Counted from the first letter of the stretch, positions 1-12,900 are shown. The stretch is DNA of 64,000 nucleotides from Hyaloperonospora brassicae (GCA_947650285.1 CANTFL010000580.1:1-64000), one strand, 5' to 3'. Translations and numbers: made by a program. Notes: generated by a model not told the origin, from the letters alone.

Positions 1-419
1 TGGGATCCTATCTTTCACCAAGATGTCAGAAAGAGAAGCACTATATCTCACACGCGTCGAACATGTCCACTTTTACGATTGTATCTCTTTCTGGCAACAA
101 AAAATGCACAAGTCCGATAATTGCTTACTTGGACCAAGCGCTGTTAAATGTAAAATTATTCATCGAAGCCTCATACCAACCTGCGAAACAACTGAACGGG
201 CTTCAACATCAACAAAAGATGTAAATCCGGCACTATCTGGACAAGAGAACTGAATGTTGTCCAAATGAAAAACTTCGATTGAGCTTTTAAGTGCTTAGAA
301 CAAAGAAAGTACAGCGCAAAGCGGGCACTTAGTTTTGCAAAAAAGACGGAAACAGATGTCTCGGTCTTTCACATGTAGCAGTGATCAATGTAGTAATGTG
401 TTCTCTCGCCTTGACCCCA

Positions 420-1185
420 GGCTCCCGAGCAACATCGTCCTGATTTAGTCGAAGAAGCAGTTCGATGCAACATTTTCGAATTTAATGTTCATTCAGTTTC
501 TGGAAATGTATTCATTGCTACGACTGCATCTACTGTGCAACAGTAGAGAAAGCATTAATGAGATCCTATCTATGACATAAACTGTGGAGCAAGTTATAAT
601 TGGCATCGCGATCCACCCAACGTACATTTTGATTTCGTCATTAAACCGCTATGAATTGGAGAATTATGACCATTAATTAGCTACCAGTGTTGAGTCATGA
701 AGACACAATGATTCTTGTGATCCAGTTAAATATTCAGTAAGTAAATTATTATATAGCATACATGATCCGACTGTTCTGCGAGCCAATGCAATGACCTAAA
801 TCGGCTCCCGAGCAACATCGTCCTGATTTAGTCGAAGAAGCAGTTCGATGCAACATTTTCGAATTTAATGTTCATTCAGTTTCTGGAAATGTATTCATTG
901 CTACGACTGCATCTACTGTGCAACAGTAGAGAAAGCATTAATGAGATCCTATCTATGACATAAACTGTGGAGCAAGTTATAATTGGCATCGCGATCCACC
1001 CAACGTACATTTTGATTTCGTCATTAAACCGCTATGAATTGGAGAATTATGACCATTAATTAGCTACCAGTGTTGAGTCATGAAGACACAATGATTCTTG
1101 TGATCCAGTTAAATATTCAGTAAGTAAATTATTATATAGCATACATGATCCGACTGTTCTGCGAGCCAGTGCAATGATCTAAACC
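420..1185. repeat. Tandem duplication, 383-bp unit, two copies
   Basis: The string GGCTCCCGAGCAACATCG occurs at 420 and 803, and the sequence after each copy is nearly identical for 383 bp. The units end with closely similar text before 803 and near 1185. No coding potential was recognised. The same duplication sits inverted at 8753-9518, so it predates the inverted duplication. Confidence 0.9.
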
Positions 1186-1541
1186 GTGAATCTGTCATTG
1201 ACACGACCTCGCAGCAATACTGTGTAATTGACAACGATATAATAAGGCAAGCTGCCGGTGGATATGCAAAAGATCCAGTAAACCAAACGAACACATCAAA
1301 TTATGTCATATATAGATGTACATGAATTATACTTCGACGCCAGTTGTCACATAGTCAAAAATATATATTAGTTGCCTGCAAGTTGCAAAAATCTAACCTA
1401 GCACCCACAGGACCGTCGTTAGCAGTGTATATCACTGTGAAAGACTACATTCCCACAGGTAAGTTAGTAACGTCCACCACATTTATGATTGACGTTTGTG
1501 TTCACGAAGCAATCACTCGCAGTATGAGGGGATATGCCCAT

Positions 1542-2020
1542 TGAAACAAGGTTACACATCAATTGGTAACTGACGTAACATGTTTTTAATTCGCACTAGG
1601 GATCAGATCCCATTAAAATGATATTCGAACGCCTTATCAGTTGTTGGTGGCTGACGTGTATTAGCCACCAATATGTAAGAGCTTATAAACTGGTACGAAT
1701 CAAATCATTTGTGTCCAAGATAGGTGCATTTAGGCAAAAGTGTCATTTCGCTCAAAATCAATAAATTTCATTTCCCCTTTTGATCTTTTTGCGACACGTG
1801 CCTTTCGGAGGCGTCTCAGTTCTTGTAAGAAGGGTAATGGCTTGTTAAAGCATCGACTCCTGAGAACATTGTGCACTCAATTCAAACATCGTCAAGTCGT
1901 TTGAACAAGGATCTGAAGCTTTAGGACTGTTGACTCGTAGCGTCGTGTTATTTTAGAAAACCAAGTTGCTCGCTGAGAATAAAGCTTTCCTTTGGATGGG
2001 ACCATACCAGCCTTGCTTCA
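1542..2020 (+). mobile_element. Gypsy LTR, family X (old copy)
   Basis: The stretch starts TGAAACAAGG and ends at CTTGCTTCA, followed by a primer-site-like CTTGATACCACTTG. It aligns by eye, on the opposite strand, with the LTRs of Gypsy3 at 38486-38961 and 50841-51323; shared blocks include the segments around AATATCATTTTA and CGAGCAACTT. It contains a 9-bp stem with a 10-nt loop (1644-1652 with 1663-1671). It is degenerate, and its 3' partner is not in view. Confidence 0.7.
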
Positions 2021-2481
2021 CTTGATACCACTTGTGGCTAATTTACGCCTGAGTCTGTAAATACTGATTCTCTGTGCGGATGGAACATACAACCTCTGTT
2101 TCTGAGCCCAAAAGGTCGCGCTCTGTAAGCTGATCAAGGCTGTGGTCCTGAATATGTGGAGTTATCTATTGAACTAGGAACGGATGCGTTGAACGCGCTT
2201 GTTCGTGTAGAGGGCTTTGTGCAAAAATAAACGATCCCAGTAGGGCAGATCCAAAACCAAATGACGTCGGCTATACCCACACGATTGGTGTCTGTATTAG
2301 ACGATGGGGCTAAGACTTAGCCATTCAAGTTGGACATTGAACCCTACTCCGGGACTGAAGAAGAAAACCTCATTCTATGGATCCGTAATGTATGGTTACC
2401 GACTGACGATTAGCGGGACGCGGCTGCGGTCAACAATCTTGCTAGCATAGCAAAAGCGTGGGCACTTACGTGCAGCTTGTC
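2021..2481 (+). pseudogene. Family X leader and gag stub
   Basis: Directly after the X LTR come a primer-binding region, an untranslated leader similar to 50678-50828 on the other strand, and about 65 codons of decayed gag near 2285-2480. The readable part resembles the gypsy capsid start: Pro-Phe-Lys-Leu-Asp, then a Tyr-Ser-Gly core, then Ile-Leu-Trp-Ile-Arg. At least two in-frame stops are present. The stub ends abruptly where the G4 LTR begins, so G4 inserted into this gag. Confidence 0.6.
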
Positions 2482-2810
2482 TATAATGGTATACCCCGTT
2501 ACATAAGTAGTATATTTTAAAGTTTACATGTAACTTAAGTAGGCGGGAGAGCTACTTATGGACTAGCGGATGTATCATGTCGTATATCTTAGTGGGATTA
2601 ATGAGGTCGGACTCATCAATAGCCAGTACGATATCGACACTTAGATCGAATGGCTCCCATAGCCTCAGGGAGCCACTCTTACTTAGGATCTCAAGAAAGA
2701 AAACCATAAAAAGAGTTATATTTCATTAATACATAATACCTATTACTTAGTCTTGAGTCTTACTCAAGCGATACTGTGCGCTAACTACGTAATGTTCTAG
2801 CCCCGTTACA
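2482..2810 (+). mobile_element. 5' LTR of degenerate gypsy element G4
   Basis: The LTR ends in CCCCGTTACA and is followed by CCTGGTAGCACTTTGTAG, the same primer-site sequence used by elements A and B. Its start in the right arm reads TGTAATGGTATACCCCG, a diverged form of the palindromic start of the A LTR; the left arm has one further substitution there. Internal hairpins such as TGGCTCCC with GGGAGCCA match the A LTR in style but not in sequence. Length is about 329 bp against about 390 bp for A. Confidence 0.7.
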
Positions 2811-3740
2811 CCTGGTAGCACTTTGTAGTACTGTCCATGCCCGAGTTTTTTAAGGGTGATCCATCGTACTATGACGCTCCAGATTTAGTTCTGGAGCATG
2901 CGACCTCCCCCCTCTCACTGGTCTGAAGTGGGATGTTCTGAATCGCCTCGCAGCGATATCAGGAGAGGCGTTCGTCGTGTCGCTGATGAGATTAGCAACC
3001 TCTGATGAACAGCGCTTTACAATCCACGATTTCTTGGCTCGCAATCTCGCCGAATCCAATCCGCGAGATTTAACTCCCTCGCGCTCTTCACGGAATGGTT
3101 CCGTAAAGATGGAAACCTCCGCCTATTCAGGCGAAGGTAAAAATCGATTGTCATTAAGCCTCTGGTTTCGAGAAGTCGATATCGCTATCTTCTCTAGGCT
3201 TCTCGAGGCGCCCTAGGCGAAGGTCGACTTTCTCCTTTCCTGTCTCACCGGGAAAGCAAAGGTATGAGCCCTCAGTAGACTCGTCAAGGACGAACTCGCG
3301 TTCCTCACCCCAAGGTTCATTAAGGATGACATGAGACTGGCCTTTGAGCCACCACAAGAAGATAAGATGATGCGCTTCGAATTCCTGTCCATGCGACAGG
3401 AATAAATGGCGATGCGAGACTACGCACAGATCGGCCGACACCTGTCGTCGTGCATTTCAAGCATCCACGAACATGTACACGCAGGTAAATATCTTTTGTG
3501 GATGGGATTCTTGAAGGGCGAATCCCTTGTTGCTTAAACGCGCGGATCCTTCCACATTGGAGGAAGCATTTGCTATTGCCCTCAGCGAGGACTTCCAGGT
3601 CACCTAGGCTTACACCAAGCCTTAGGTTGTCATATTCGCCGGTCATCCGGCCTAGAACCGATCGAGATTGACGTGATAGAGTCGTCGGGTAACCGACGAC
3701 GTGTGGCCTATTTCAAAAGCGAAGTTCGGGCCGGGCGTCA
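2811..3740 (+). pseudogene. G4 gag relic
   Basis: This is the internal 5' region of a Ty3/gypsy element, beginning at the primer site (2811) inside the repeat arm and continuing into the spacer. Around 3107-3215 it reads as the conserved capsid core: Val-Lys-Met-Glu, Tyr-Ser-Gly-Glu, then Leu-Trp-Phe-Arg-Glu-Val-Asp, parallel to the Tyr-Ser-Gly core in element A gag. Further pieces to about 3600 look like the Arg/Glu-rich capsid C-terminus. Frameshifts and stops are frequent. Stem-loops survive, for example 3381-3389 with 3395-3403. Confidence 0.6.
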
Positions 3741-4320
3741 GATGGTTTGATTCCGTTGTCGAAAGCGAGGACACCGCACGACTGAGTGCAGCGCTTCAGC
3801 GCCGATATCGGTGCAAAGAGTAAGCGTGTATCACGAGGAAGATCCACCACCTGGTCACCCAAGAACGGCCAAGACTCGTAGGTGCGGGGATCCCTATTGG
3901 TTTGGATAGAGGCCCGAGTCCCCCGGTGGCAGCCAACCTTTGAGCCCTCCTGTGCTCCTCGCACGGTAAAATGCCACCACCACGAGTGAAAATTCACGTA
4001 CTATTATTGTCAATTTGCATGTCGGTGTTGTCTGGCGAACGGTATGAGCACTCCTGGACTCCGGAGCGACAAACAATTTCTTTTGTGAATCTTGTTTATC
4101 GATGCTACCTTCCAGCATCCAGGTCTGCGAGGAACCTGGCCAAGTTGTTGTCAAGTTGGCTGATGGGGAACTACACCGCGTACCGCGGCGCGAAGTGATA
4201 CTGTCGTATATGTTTGACGTCTTTCGCAGCCAGCAATGACAATTTCTTTGTGATTGATATGAATTATGCATTCGACGGCATACTGAACATGCCGTGGCTG
4301 GGCACACTACAAACTTAGCA
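3741..4320 (+). pseudogene. G4 retropepsin-like protease relic
   Basis: Between about 4140 and 4315, pieces in shifting frames match the end of an oomycete gypsy protease: an Arg-Leu-Ala-Asp-Gly-Glu piece, then Met-Phe-Asp-Val-Phe, then Met-Asn-Tyr-Ala-Phe-Asp and Asn-Met-Pro-Trp-Leu. The catalytic Asp-Ser/Thr-Gly motif is not readable. No open frame covers the domain, so it is a relic. Confidence 0.5.
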
Positions 4321-5510
4321 ACTGGTTCGCTAGATCAGTGAGACGTCGAAAAAAGTTCGTCGTCAGTAAAGTGTTTACACATCTCTTGGTGTCTCCAAGT
4401 GATTGACCTAACGCTGCAGTCATTAATCTTGGCGCAAAAAGACGAACCGTGCATAGAGCGAGCGATAGCCGTCTATGCGTTACTTGTGCTGTCTCGTTTG
4501 ACAAAAGCAACAAAGTCTCCTCACTTCCCACCGTGGAGGATAGTGCGGTTGAGCAGAAGTCGCGCACGAGAATGCAGTGGTTAAACTGGGGGTTTTGTGG
4601 TGGAGCGGTGATCCTTCTTTTGAGGAGTCGACCTTAACTCTCCACAGGCGCCCGGACGACAGACTAAAGAAAGGGGCACTCCGATTCAGTGTTCTTGATA
4701 GGCTTCATCACGTTGTGTACCCGTCGTTGCGGCAAGTTGAACTCTTCCAGGTGAACTCGTGTCAATGGAAAACTTGACCGTGGTTGCGATGGGGTCGAGG
4801 TTCGATCTCGGTGTGGAAATCGTCACACCGCGATCGGGGTTGGTGTGATCTCTAGGGATTCTTCACGGATTCACTTGTATGCTTGTAAGGTGCTCGATAT
4901 GAGTCAACCTGATCTGTAAAAAATCGCCTTGTCCGAATGTGGACCTTGATTCGCGAGCCTTCTGACCACTTAAGCTATCTCGCGATCTTGGGTCATCAAC
5001 TACAAAGGGTTTCCTGCGTCCAGTCGTAGTGGGGGTGTTGTTTAAGAGTTCTTGATCCCTGGCCAAACAATCCAGCAACATTACTTGATTGAAGTATGCA
5101 ACTTTCTTGACGTCGGGTACCCAATGATCCAACCCGAAATAGAAAGCAACACGTGTACTCAAAAGCAAATTGAACTCTGTTTACTATAAACCAATTAGAA
5201 CAAACGACCATATCCCGATCCTCATGTCTTAGACATCGCATGCCAAATGTCGCTATCTCCATACGTTTGCAACTTTGCACATACGTGGCACACACCGAAT
5301 ATATTTGTCCGATCGCATTCGCCTTTCCAATTGCATATCATGTCGTGTCGTCCACACTAGCTCGATCGCGATTACGTACCTGATCGTTGATCCTCATCAA
5401 GATTGCATCCTTGATCACGTTTTCGTTCTTGATCTACTGATCTCCAACGTAATCGTCTCCTTGCCGGAGTGCTTTAACTCAATATCTCAGGTCTTATCCT
5501 GTCTGATCTA
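4321..5510 (+). pseudogene. Probable G4 pro-pol linker relic
   Basis: This stretch follows the protease relic in the same direction and contains only short broken frames. Its position fits the poorly conserved protease-RT linker of gypsy polyproteins, but no reverse transcriptase motif was found. The assignment rests on context. The similarity fades out near 5500. Confidence 0.3.
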
Positions 5511-7065
5511 ATATCCAGCTCTTCCTAACCGTCTATTGGACGTGATCCGACCAGTTGTGGTACCTTCGTTGCCAATTGTCTGCCAACTCGGATGTAACTG
5601 AAGCGCGGTCCCTTCTCTGATCTCAAATTTTACTGGTCTCTTTACTACATAATGAATACATCTTTGTTGAGATCATCTTCATGATATCTGCAATAATGAA
5701 TGCAAGCGATGCCAATTGGAGCGGAGCTACAAGGCTATAAAGCAGGAGGAACCAACAGCATAAAGTGCTTAAGAGCCTTAGTTAGGCTTCTAAGTGTTGC
5801 TATGTAAATGTACAGCTATGTATTTTATCTTCTACAACCGTTGTTAGTCCTGCGTATATTTTCACAGTCATCGGTGACTTTGTAGCAAAGTAAAAAATCA
5901 AAAGTATTTAACTGGGTAGCTGAAACATGTCAACCCAGCTTCAGGTACTAAAAACGCTATAATGTACGTGTCTTTTACAAACCTCACAGGTCGCTAACTA
6001 AAAGGCACCGGTAATGCATAAATATATATATGTATATATATAAATTGAGATAGAGAAGCATGCATGGATACTAGGCGACACCACATTCGTGGTTGTATCA
6101 CATACGCGTAACGTCATTGAACGAATATTGTAAATTTAATATGTTACATCGAGAGTCAATATTTGATAAATGTCGTCTTATTTCGAGGGAGATATTTTAA
6201 TAGACTGATGATGACATCTTAATATAGGTCAAAACCGACCATATACATATGCACTCACATAAGTGTCCTTAGACATACCATGAGAGGTGTGCAGATAACT
6301 TTTTACACGTTCGCGTTATAATATGTTGCGGATAGATGATAAGCGCATGTTGTGTATTTATCATATCTACTTTGAAAGAAAGTGCTTTCTTTTTAATTCA
6401 ATAATATTAGCTGACTTGATTAAACGGTACTGCATCCATTCATCGTAAACCGTAATCAATCGTTGATTTGACTGTCATCGGTTCTATCCACCTGTTCAAT
6501 CGCATACACGTTTTAACCTTTAGCACGCTGAGCAGAGAAGAGAGTTCGGATGGCGGTTCACCCGCCGCCCCGATCTTTTTGATCATTAAAAAACTCAAAC
6601 TTCGCCCGAGATAGCCACATCTATTAGAGAAATTATCATTTAGACGACCGTCTCCTGGCCCTTGCTAACATAATAATAATTCAATATCATGACCAACCTT
6701 ATCCACGAAATATAAGTATAGGTCAGCATTGCGCAATTCAAATTCAACTCATTCGTGTAACGTGGTTGTAGCAGAGTGCGAAGTCCCACCACTTATTGAT
6801 AAAATGGATAGTTAACGGAAATTTATGGAAGAACTAAATCGATAAACATTGAAAGACGCCACTTTTTACTACAAATCAAGTGGCGACTTGATATCGATTT
6901 ACCGACCTCCCAACATAATTTGAGACCAATTGAGGTGCCATTTACTGTTCTATACAAGATCGTAGAATCGAAACTGCATCTCAGTTGGTCAACACTTCCT
7001 TAAAGAAGTTATATAAGTGGGTAATAGACAAAGAAAGTAATCAAAACTGCAACTGAGAATAGCAT
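5511..7065. other. Spacer of the inverted duplication, no gene recognised
   Basis: AT-rich sequence with no ORF worth calling. It includes a short alternating TA tract near 6021-6045 and a GGAGCGGAGCTACA string near 5718 that recalls the inner end of X-family LTRs, plus occasional stems such as GCCACTT with AAGTGGC near 6857. No gag is visible at the right edge, although the adjoining arm carries an LTR and primer site. Confidence 0.5.
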
Positions 7066-7127
7066 ATAGTACGATGGATCAACCTTAAAAAACTCGGGCA
7101 TGGACAGTACTACAAAGTGCTACCAGG

Positions 7128-7456
7128 TGTAACGGGGCTAGAACATTACGTAGTTAGCGCACAGTATCGCTTGAGTAAGACTCAAGCCTAAGTAATAGGT
7201 ATTATGTATTAATGAAATATAACTCTTTTTATGGTTTTCTTTCTTGAGATCCTAAGTAAGAGTGGTTCCCTGAGGCCATGGGAGCCATTCGATCTAAGTG
7301 TCGATATCGTACTGGCTGTTGATGAGTCCGACCTCATTAATCCCACTAAGATATACGACATGATACATCCGCTAGTCCATAAGTAGCTCTCCCGCCTACT
7401 TAAGTTACATGTAAACTTTAAAATATACTACTTATGTAACGGGGTATACCATTACA
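7128..7456 (-). mobile_element. G4-type LTR in right arm
   Basis: Reverse-complement counterpart of the LTR at 2482-2810, with the primer-site sequence at 7108-7127. Only about 60 bp of internal sequence (7066-7127) accompany it before the duplication breakpoint, so this copy came from duplication and not from an independent insertion. Confidence 0.7.
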
Positions 7457-7917
7457 GACAAGCTGCACGTAAGTGCCCACGCTTTTGCTATGCTAGCAAG
7501 ATTGTTGACCGCAGCCGCGTCCCGCTGATCGTTAGTCGGTAACCATACATTACGGATCCATAGAATGAGGTTTTCTTCTTCAGTCCCGGAGTAGGGTTCA
7601 ATGTCCAACTTGAATGGCTAAGTCTTAGCCCCATCGTCTAATACAGACACCAATCGTGTGGGTATAGCCGACGTCATTTGGTTTTGGATCTGCCCTACTG
7701 GGATCGTTTATTTTTGCACAAAGCCCTCTACACGAACAAGCGCGTTCAACGCATCCGTTCCTAGTCCAATAGATAACTCCACATATTCAGGACCACAGCC
7801 TTGATCAGCTTACAGAGCGCGACCTTTTGGGCTCAGAAACAGAGGTTGTATGTTCCATCCGCACAGAGAATCAGTATTTACAGACTCAGGCGTAAATTAG
7901 CCACAAGTGGTATCAAG

Positions 7918-8396
7918 TGAAGCAAGGCTGGTATGGTCCCATCCAAAGGAAAGCTTTATTCTCAGCGAGCAACTTGGTTTTCTAAAATAACACGACGCTA
8001 CGAGTCAACAGTCCTAAAGCTTCAGATCCTTGTTCAAACGACTTGACGATGTTTGAATTGAGTGCACAATGTTCTCAGGAGTCGATGCTTTAACAAGCCA
8101 TTACCCTTCTTACAAGAACTGAGACGCCTCCGAAAGGCACGTGTCGCAAAAAGATCAAAAGGGGAAATGAAATTTATTGATTTTGAGCGAAATGACACTT
8201 TTGCCTAAATGCACCTATCTTGGACACAAATGATTTGATTCGTACCAGTTTATAAGCTCTTACATATTGGTGGCTAATACACGTCAGCCACCAACAACTG
8301 ATAAGGCGTTCGAATATCATTTTAATGGGATCTGATCCCTAGTGCGAATTAAAAACATGTTACGTCAGTTACCAATTGATGTGTAACCTTGTTTCA
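7918..8396 (-). mobile_element. Family X LTR in right arm
   Basis: Counterpart of 1542-2020, running in the same direction as the Gypsy3 LTRs at 38486 and 50841, which makes the relationship easy to see. The gag stub lies at 7457-7650 and the leader at 7650-7917. Confidence 0.7.
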
Positions 8397-9937
8397 ATGG
8401 GCATATCCCCTCATACTGCGAGTGATTGCTTCGTGAACACAAACGTCAATCATAAATATGGTGGACGTTACTAACTTACCTGTGGGAATGTAGTCTTTCA
8501 CAGTGATATACACTGCTAACGACGGTCCTGTGGGTGCTAGGTTAGATTTTTGCAACTTGCAGGCAACTAATATATATTTTTGACTATGTGACAACTGGCG
8601 TCGAAGTATAATTCATGTACATCTATATATGACATAATTTGATGTGTTCGTTTGGTTTACTGGATCTTTTGCATATCCACCGGCAGCTTGCCTTATTATA
8701 TCGTTGTCAATTACACAGTATTGCTGCGAGGTCGTGTCAATGACAGATTCACGGTTTAGATCATTGCACTGGCTCGCAGAACAGTCGGATCATGTATGCT
8801 ATATAATAATTTACTTACTGAATATTTAACTGGATCACAAGAATCATTGTGTCTTCATGACTCAACACTGGTAGCTAATTAATGGTCATAATTCTCCAAT
8901 TCATAGCGGTTTAATGACGAAATCAAAATGTACGTTGGGTGGATCGCGATGCCAATTATAACTTGCTCCACAGTTTATGTCATAGATAGGATCTCATTAA
9001 TGCTTTCTCTACTGTTGCACAGTAGATGCAGTCGTAGCAATGAATACATTTCCAGAAACTGAATGAACATTAAATTCGAAAATGTTGCATCGAACTGCTT
9101 CTTCGACTAAATCAGGACGATGTTGCTCGGGAGCCGATTTAGGTCATTGCATTGGCTCGCAGAACAGTCGGATCATGTATGCTATATAATAATTTACTTA
9201 CTGAATATTTAACTGGATCACAAGAATCATTGTGTCTTCATGACTCAACACTGGTAGCTAATTAATGGTCATAATTCTCCAATTCATAGCGGTTTAATGA
9301 CGAAATCAAAATGTACGTTGGGTGGATCGCGATGCCAATTATAACTTGCTCCACAGTTTATGTCATAGATAGGATCTCATTAATGCTTTCTCTACTGTTA
9401 CACAGTAGATGCAGTCGTAGCAATGAATACATTTCCAGAAACTGAATGAACATTAAATTCGAAAATGTTGCATCGAACTGCTTCTTCGACTAAATCAGGA
9501 CGATGTTGCTCGGGAGCCTGGGGTCAAGGCGAGAGAACACATTACTACATTGATCACTGCTACATGTGAAAGACCGGGACATCTGTTTCCGTCTTTTTTG
9601 CAAAACTAAGTGCCCGCTTTGCGCTGTACTTTCTTTGTTCTAAGCACTTAAAAGCTCAATCGAAGTTTTTCATTTGGACAACATTCAGTTCTCTTGTCCA
9701 GATAGTGCCGGATTTACATCTTTTGTTGATGTTGAAGCCCGTTCAGTTGTTTCGCAGGTTGGTATGAGGCTTCGATGAATAATTTTACATTTAACAGCGC
9801 TTGGTCCAAGTAAGCAATTATCGGACTTGTGCATTTTTTGTTGCCAGAAAGAGATACAATCGTAAAAGTGGACATGTTCGACGCGTGTGAGATATAGTGC
9901 TTCTCTTTCTGACATCTTGGTGAAAGATAGGATCCCA

Positions 9938-12900
9938 ATACTTGATATAATAAATTGCACTAAAACTATAATTTGTCACATAGATTGCTTAGACAAGCAT
10001 TTTTTATTCTGGGTTTTACAAAAACTCACAATGAGGCCGTCTTTTCAATATTGAAATACATTAATGTCATGATTTTCAACGTGCAAGATACACAATCCCG
10101 ATTAAGATTAAACGATGCTAATACAAATCAAAGGTGTGAGGTGATCGAAGCAATTATTGAACGAAAGGTAGTGAAAGGTTCAAATTTCGGCATTATTACA
10201 TATTGGCGCGATATCGCTTGAGCAATAAATATGAGCAAATTGTAATCATGCGGTCCACATTATGCAGCGGTAATATATTCAAATTGGATGCGTTAAGTAC
10301 CACAATCGACTTTTTTAGTAATTGATCCTATATTGATGCGTACATTTTTCCGATCATGATGCAAAACCGACCGCAAACCACGATGCGGACGCGATTTATA
10401 TTACGATAATATCCGATGTGCATCAAATATCACATGGAAAGGACCATAACAAGTATTTAAGTCACGTACTGTCTGAACCTGAGATGAAGAAATACACTGC
10501 CGTCGTTTCAGCGTCCAGATGAATAACGTAGCATAAACGTTTTGTTTCTCTATTCCACATGTCGGATCTGCCTCCTGGCAGGCTTTTATTTTTACGACCT
10601 CCAAACATTACGTCTTGTTTACACAAAACATTACCGCTTAACAAATTAAACATGGCTGCGAGAGCTCTCAAGACACCCCAAACGCGATTGGACGCAGTAA
10701 ATACTACGAGCGATATAGCGGTATCGCTTACGGCTCATGCGTCGCTTGAATAAGATCAAATTTCTCGATTTTGGACCAGAATGACTCATACGGAGGTCAC
10801 GGCAACTAGAGAATACTATATATTTTGATATCTTTGTAAATATCCGACATGATCATTCTATACGCTTTCGAATGATTAGCTGACCAAATATTGACTCAAG
10901 TTCATTTCGATAAGTGCAGCCTGCTATTATAGACGGATACAGACGGTAATATAAGAGAAATCTTGATGTTGCAGGAATGCTCTTCCTTTCCTGTATTAAC
11001 GAGTAAAAGAAGAACCTTTCTGCAACATCGAAGTTTCTCTCGAAGCGAAATTATATGGACGGACGAACATTCACCAAACTTGTAAATAATTACTTTGCTA
11101 CTTTTAGAACATCTAAGGCGATGGATTTGTTGTCAATTCAGCCTGTCTTTTGCATTCGTCGGTGAATCAGGGAAGCTGTTCTTTGAGCCACGTCAAGATC
11201 ATACTGAATAAATTGGACAATAGTACACTATTGCTCACTGCACTTATAAGTGACTGACGACAGTCAAACGTACGAGTTCACAACCGCCTTTATATTCGAG
11301 CCATATCGTACGATAATATATCGTATACTATACTTAAGACTTTTTATCGCACCGTGTACATCATAAATTGGTCCTTTAATTAATCGACGAATCTACCAGT
11401 GCTACCAGGTGCTATGAAGCACCCCAACTCATAATGATAACAGCTCGTTTTTTCCATCGAAATATCGCGTGCACGGTAGCGCGGAGATGAGCTCAGCCAA
11501 ATGGTTCGGCAATTTGGATGTGAGGTAGCAAATAGAATTGTCTACCATGTACCTTAGTACCAAATTTAAGTAGTACTAAATCCTTCATATTTTATGTATG
11601 TATTGCAAGCGTGCAAGCGGTCTTATTGCTCACCACTGATTGCGCGTAACTATCCTTAATTTGTGATATCGTTGGTGACAATAATCATGGATATATCCGA
11701 AATTAATTGTTTTCCGTCTACACCATGGTCAAAGTCAACTAATCAGTATATTTTTGTACTGCCGAAAACGATTTACAAACATTTTAATACTATCGTAAAA
11801 TTATACTCGCATATTTATTCATTATACTACAACTTGGTGGCCTTATCACAGATGAAGTACACCATCGTTAGCGAGCACTTCACATGTATCAGCTACAGTG
11901 GAGTCTGCTTATGACTACACCGTGACGACCAGAGTCTAGAATTGAGCGCTGACTTGAACGTCATTCTTTTACCGGTCACTCTATGTGCGGCCTAAGCTTT
12001 CGACATCTTAGTAAATGCGTGACCGGATAATTCAATTGAAGAATACTCCGCATTTACAAACACGCTTTTGTAGTTGGTGGTATAAGATGTTGTTTCTGTC
12101 AGATCATGGAGCTCGGATGGAGACTGCAAGACCCATGACAGATAAAGGGCAGCCTCACCTGATTGGTTAGCAAGCCGACAGGAGGGGCCAAGACGCGACA
12201 CCTTCACATGTGGGAATGTGTAAACAGATCTTCATGTCGAAGTTCAATCGGAGATGATAGGTGAGACGACGACATACGGACGCCATATGGGTCCAGGTTC
12301 GACACACGTTGATGTTCCCGCTAATGTTTACCAGGTGTAACTTGACTAGTTAAAGTTGTAGTGCTGGTCTTATACTGCATATGGTATGGTTCAGAACGAA
12401 GGGTAGTTAACACTTAATATATTTTACTTGTACTTCCTAGGATAATGTACAAGTGCAAGTGTATGTCTCAGTTGAGCTATCCCATATTCAAGCATCCATG
12501 ATATCAGAACGTACTCTAAATTTTGCAGTGTCTTGCGGAGCTCCATTATAAAAAATGTAGTCGCTTTGCCGGGCTTATCCGGACAAAGATCGTTTTGGTA
12601 TGATTTGAAGATGTAACATCTAAAATGTGAGTGTTCGGTATATATAGAACAGCAACCGATAAAGAGGTCGCTGCGGAATCCAAATAAGGCTCATCGGCCA
12701 CGACATTGAAATCGGTATAGACATGGAACGAAGTGACTAGACACGATGCACCTTGCTTAATGTATTCAGGAATTAGCTGGAATGCAAAATATAGATATTT
12801 TAAATCTATCTGCCTTACGCATGCATCATCATCTTATAATTCTCACTTGTATACGTTAGTCCACATTTCGGGATGTGATTGGTCGTATAAACGCCACTGA

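Larger units (their letters stand above)
1..2872 (+). repeat. Left arm of 2.87-kb inverted duplication
   Basis: This arm is the reverse complement of 7066-9937: base p pairs with base 9938-p, so both arms are 2,872 bp with no net indel. Identity by eye is above 98%; only scattered substitutions were seen, for example at the LTR start near 2482. The window begins inside the repeat, so the true outer end may lie further left. The arm holds a 383-bp tandem repeat, a family X LTR with a gag stub, and the LTR and primer site of element G4. Short ORFs in it are mirrored in the other arm and look non-coding. Confidence 0.93.
7066..9937 (-). repeat. Right arm of 2.87-kb inverted duplication
   Basis: This is the mirror of 1-2872. 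It carries, on the minus strand, the G4-type LTR (7128-7456), the family X gag stub and leader (7457-7917), the family X LTR (7918-8396) and the 383-bp tandem repeat (8753-9518). The LTR start is better preserved here (TGTAATGG on the minus strand) than in the left arm. The arm ends at 9937; sequence beyond is unrelated to the left side as far as visible. Confidence 0.93.

Noticed and set aside
8644..8829. 61-66 codon frames present in both arms of the inverted duplication (also 1109-1294, 1344-1544, 8394-8594)
   Set aside because: Their duplication only reflects the repeat; they cross the tandem repeat or its edge and have no domain.
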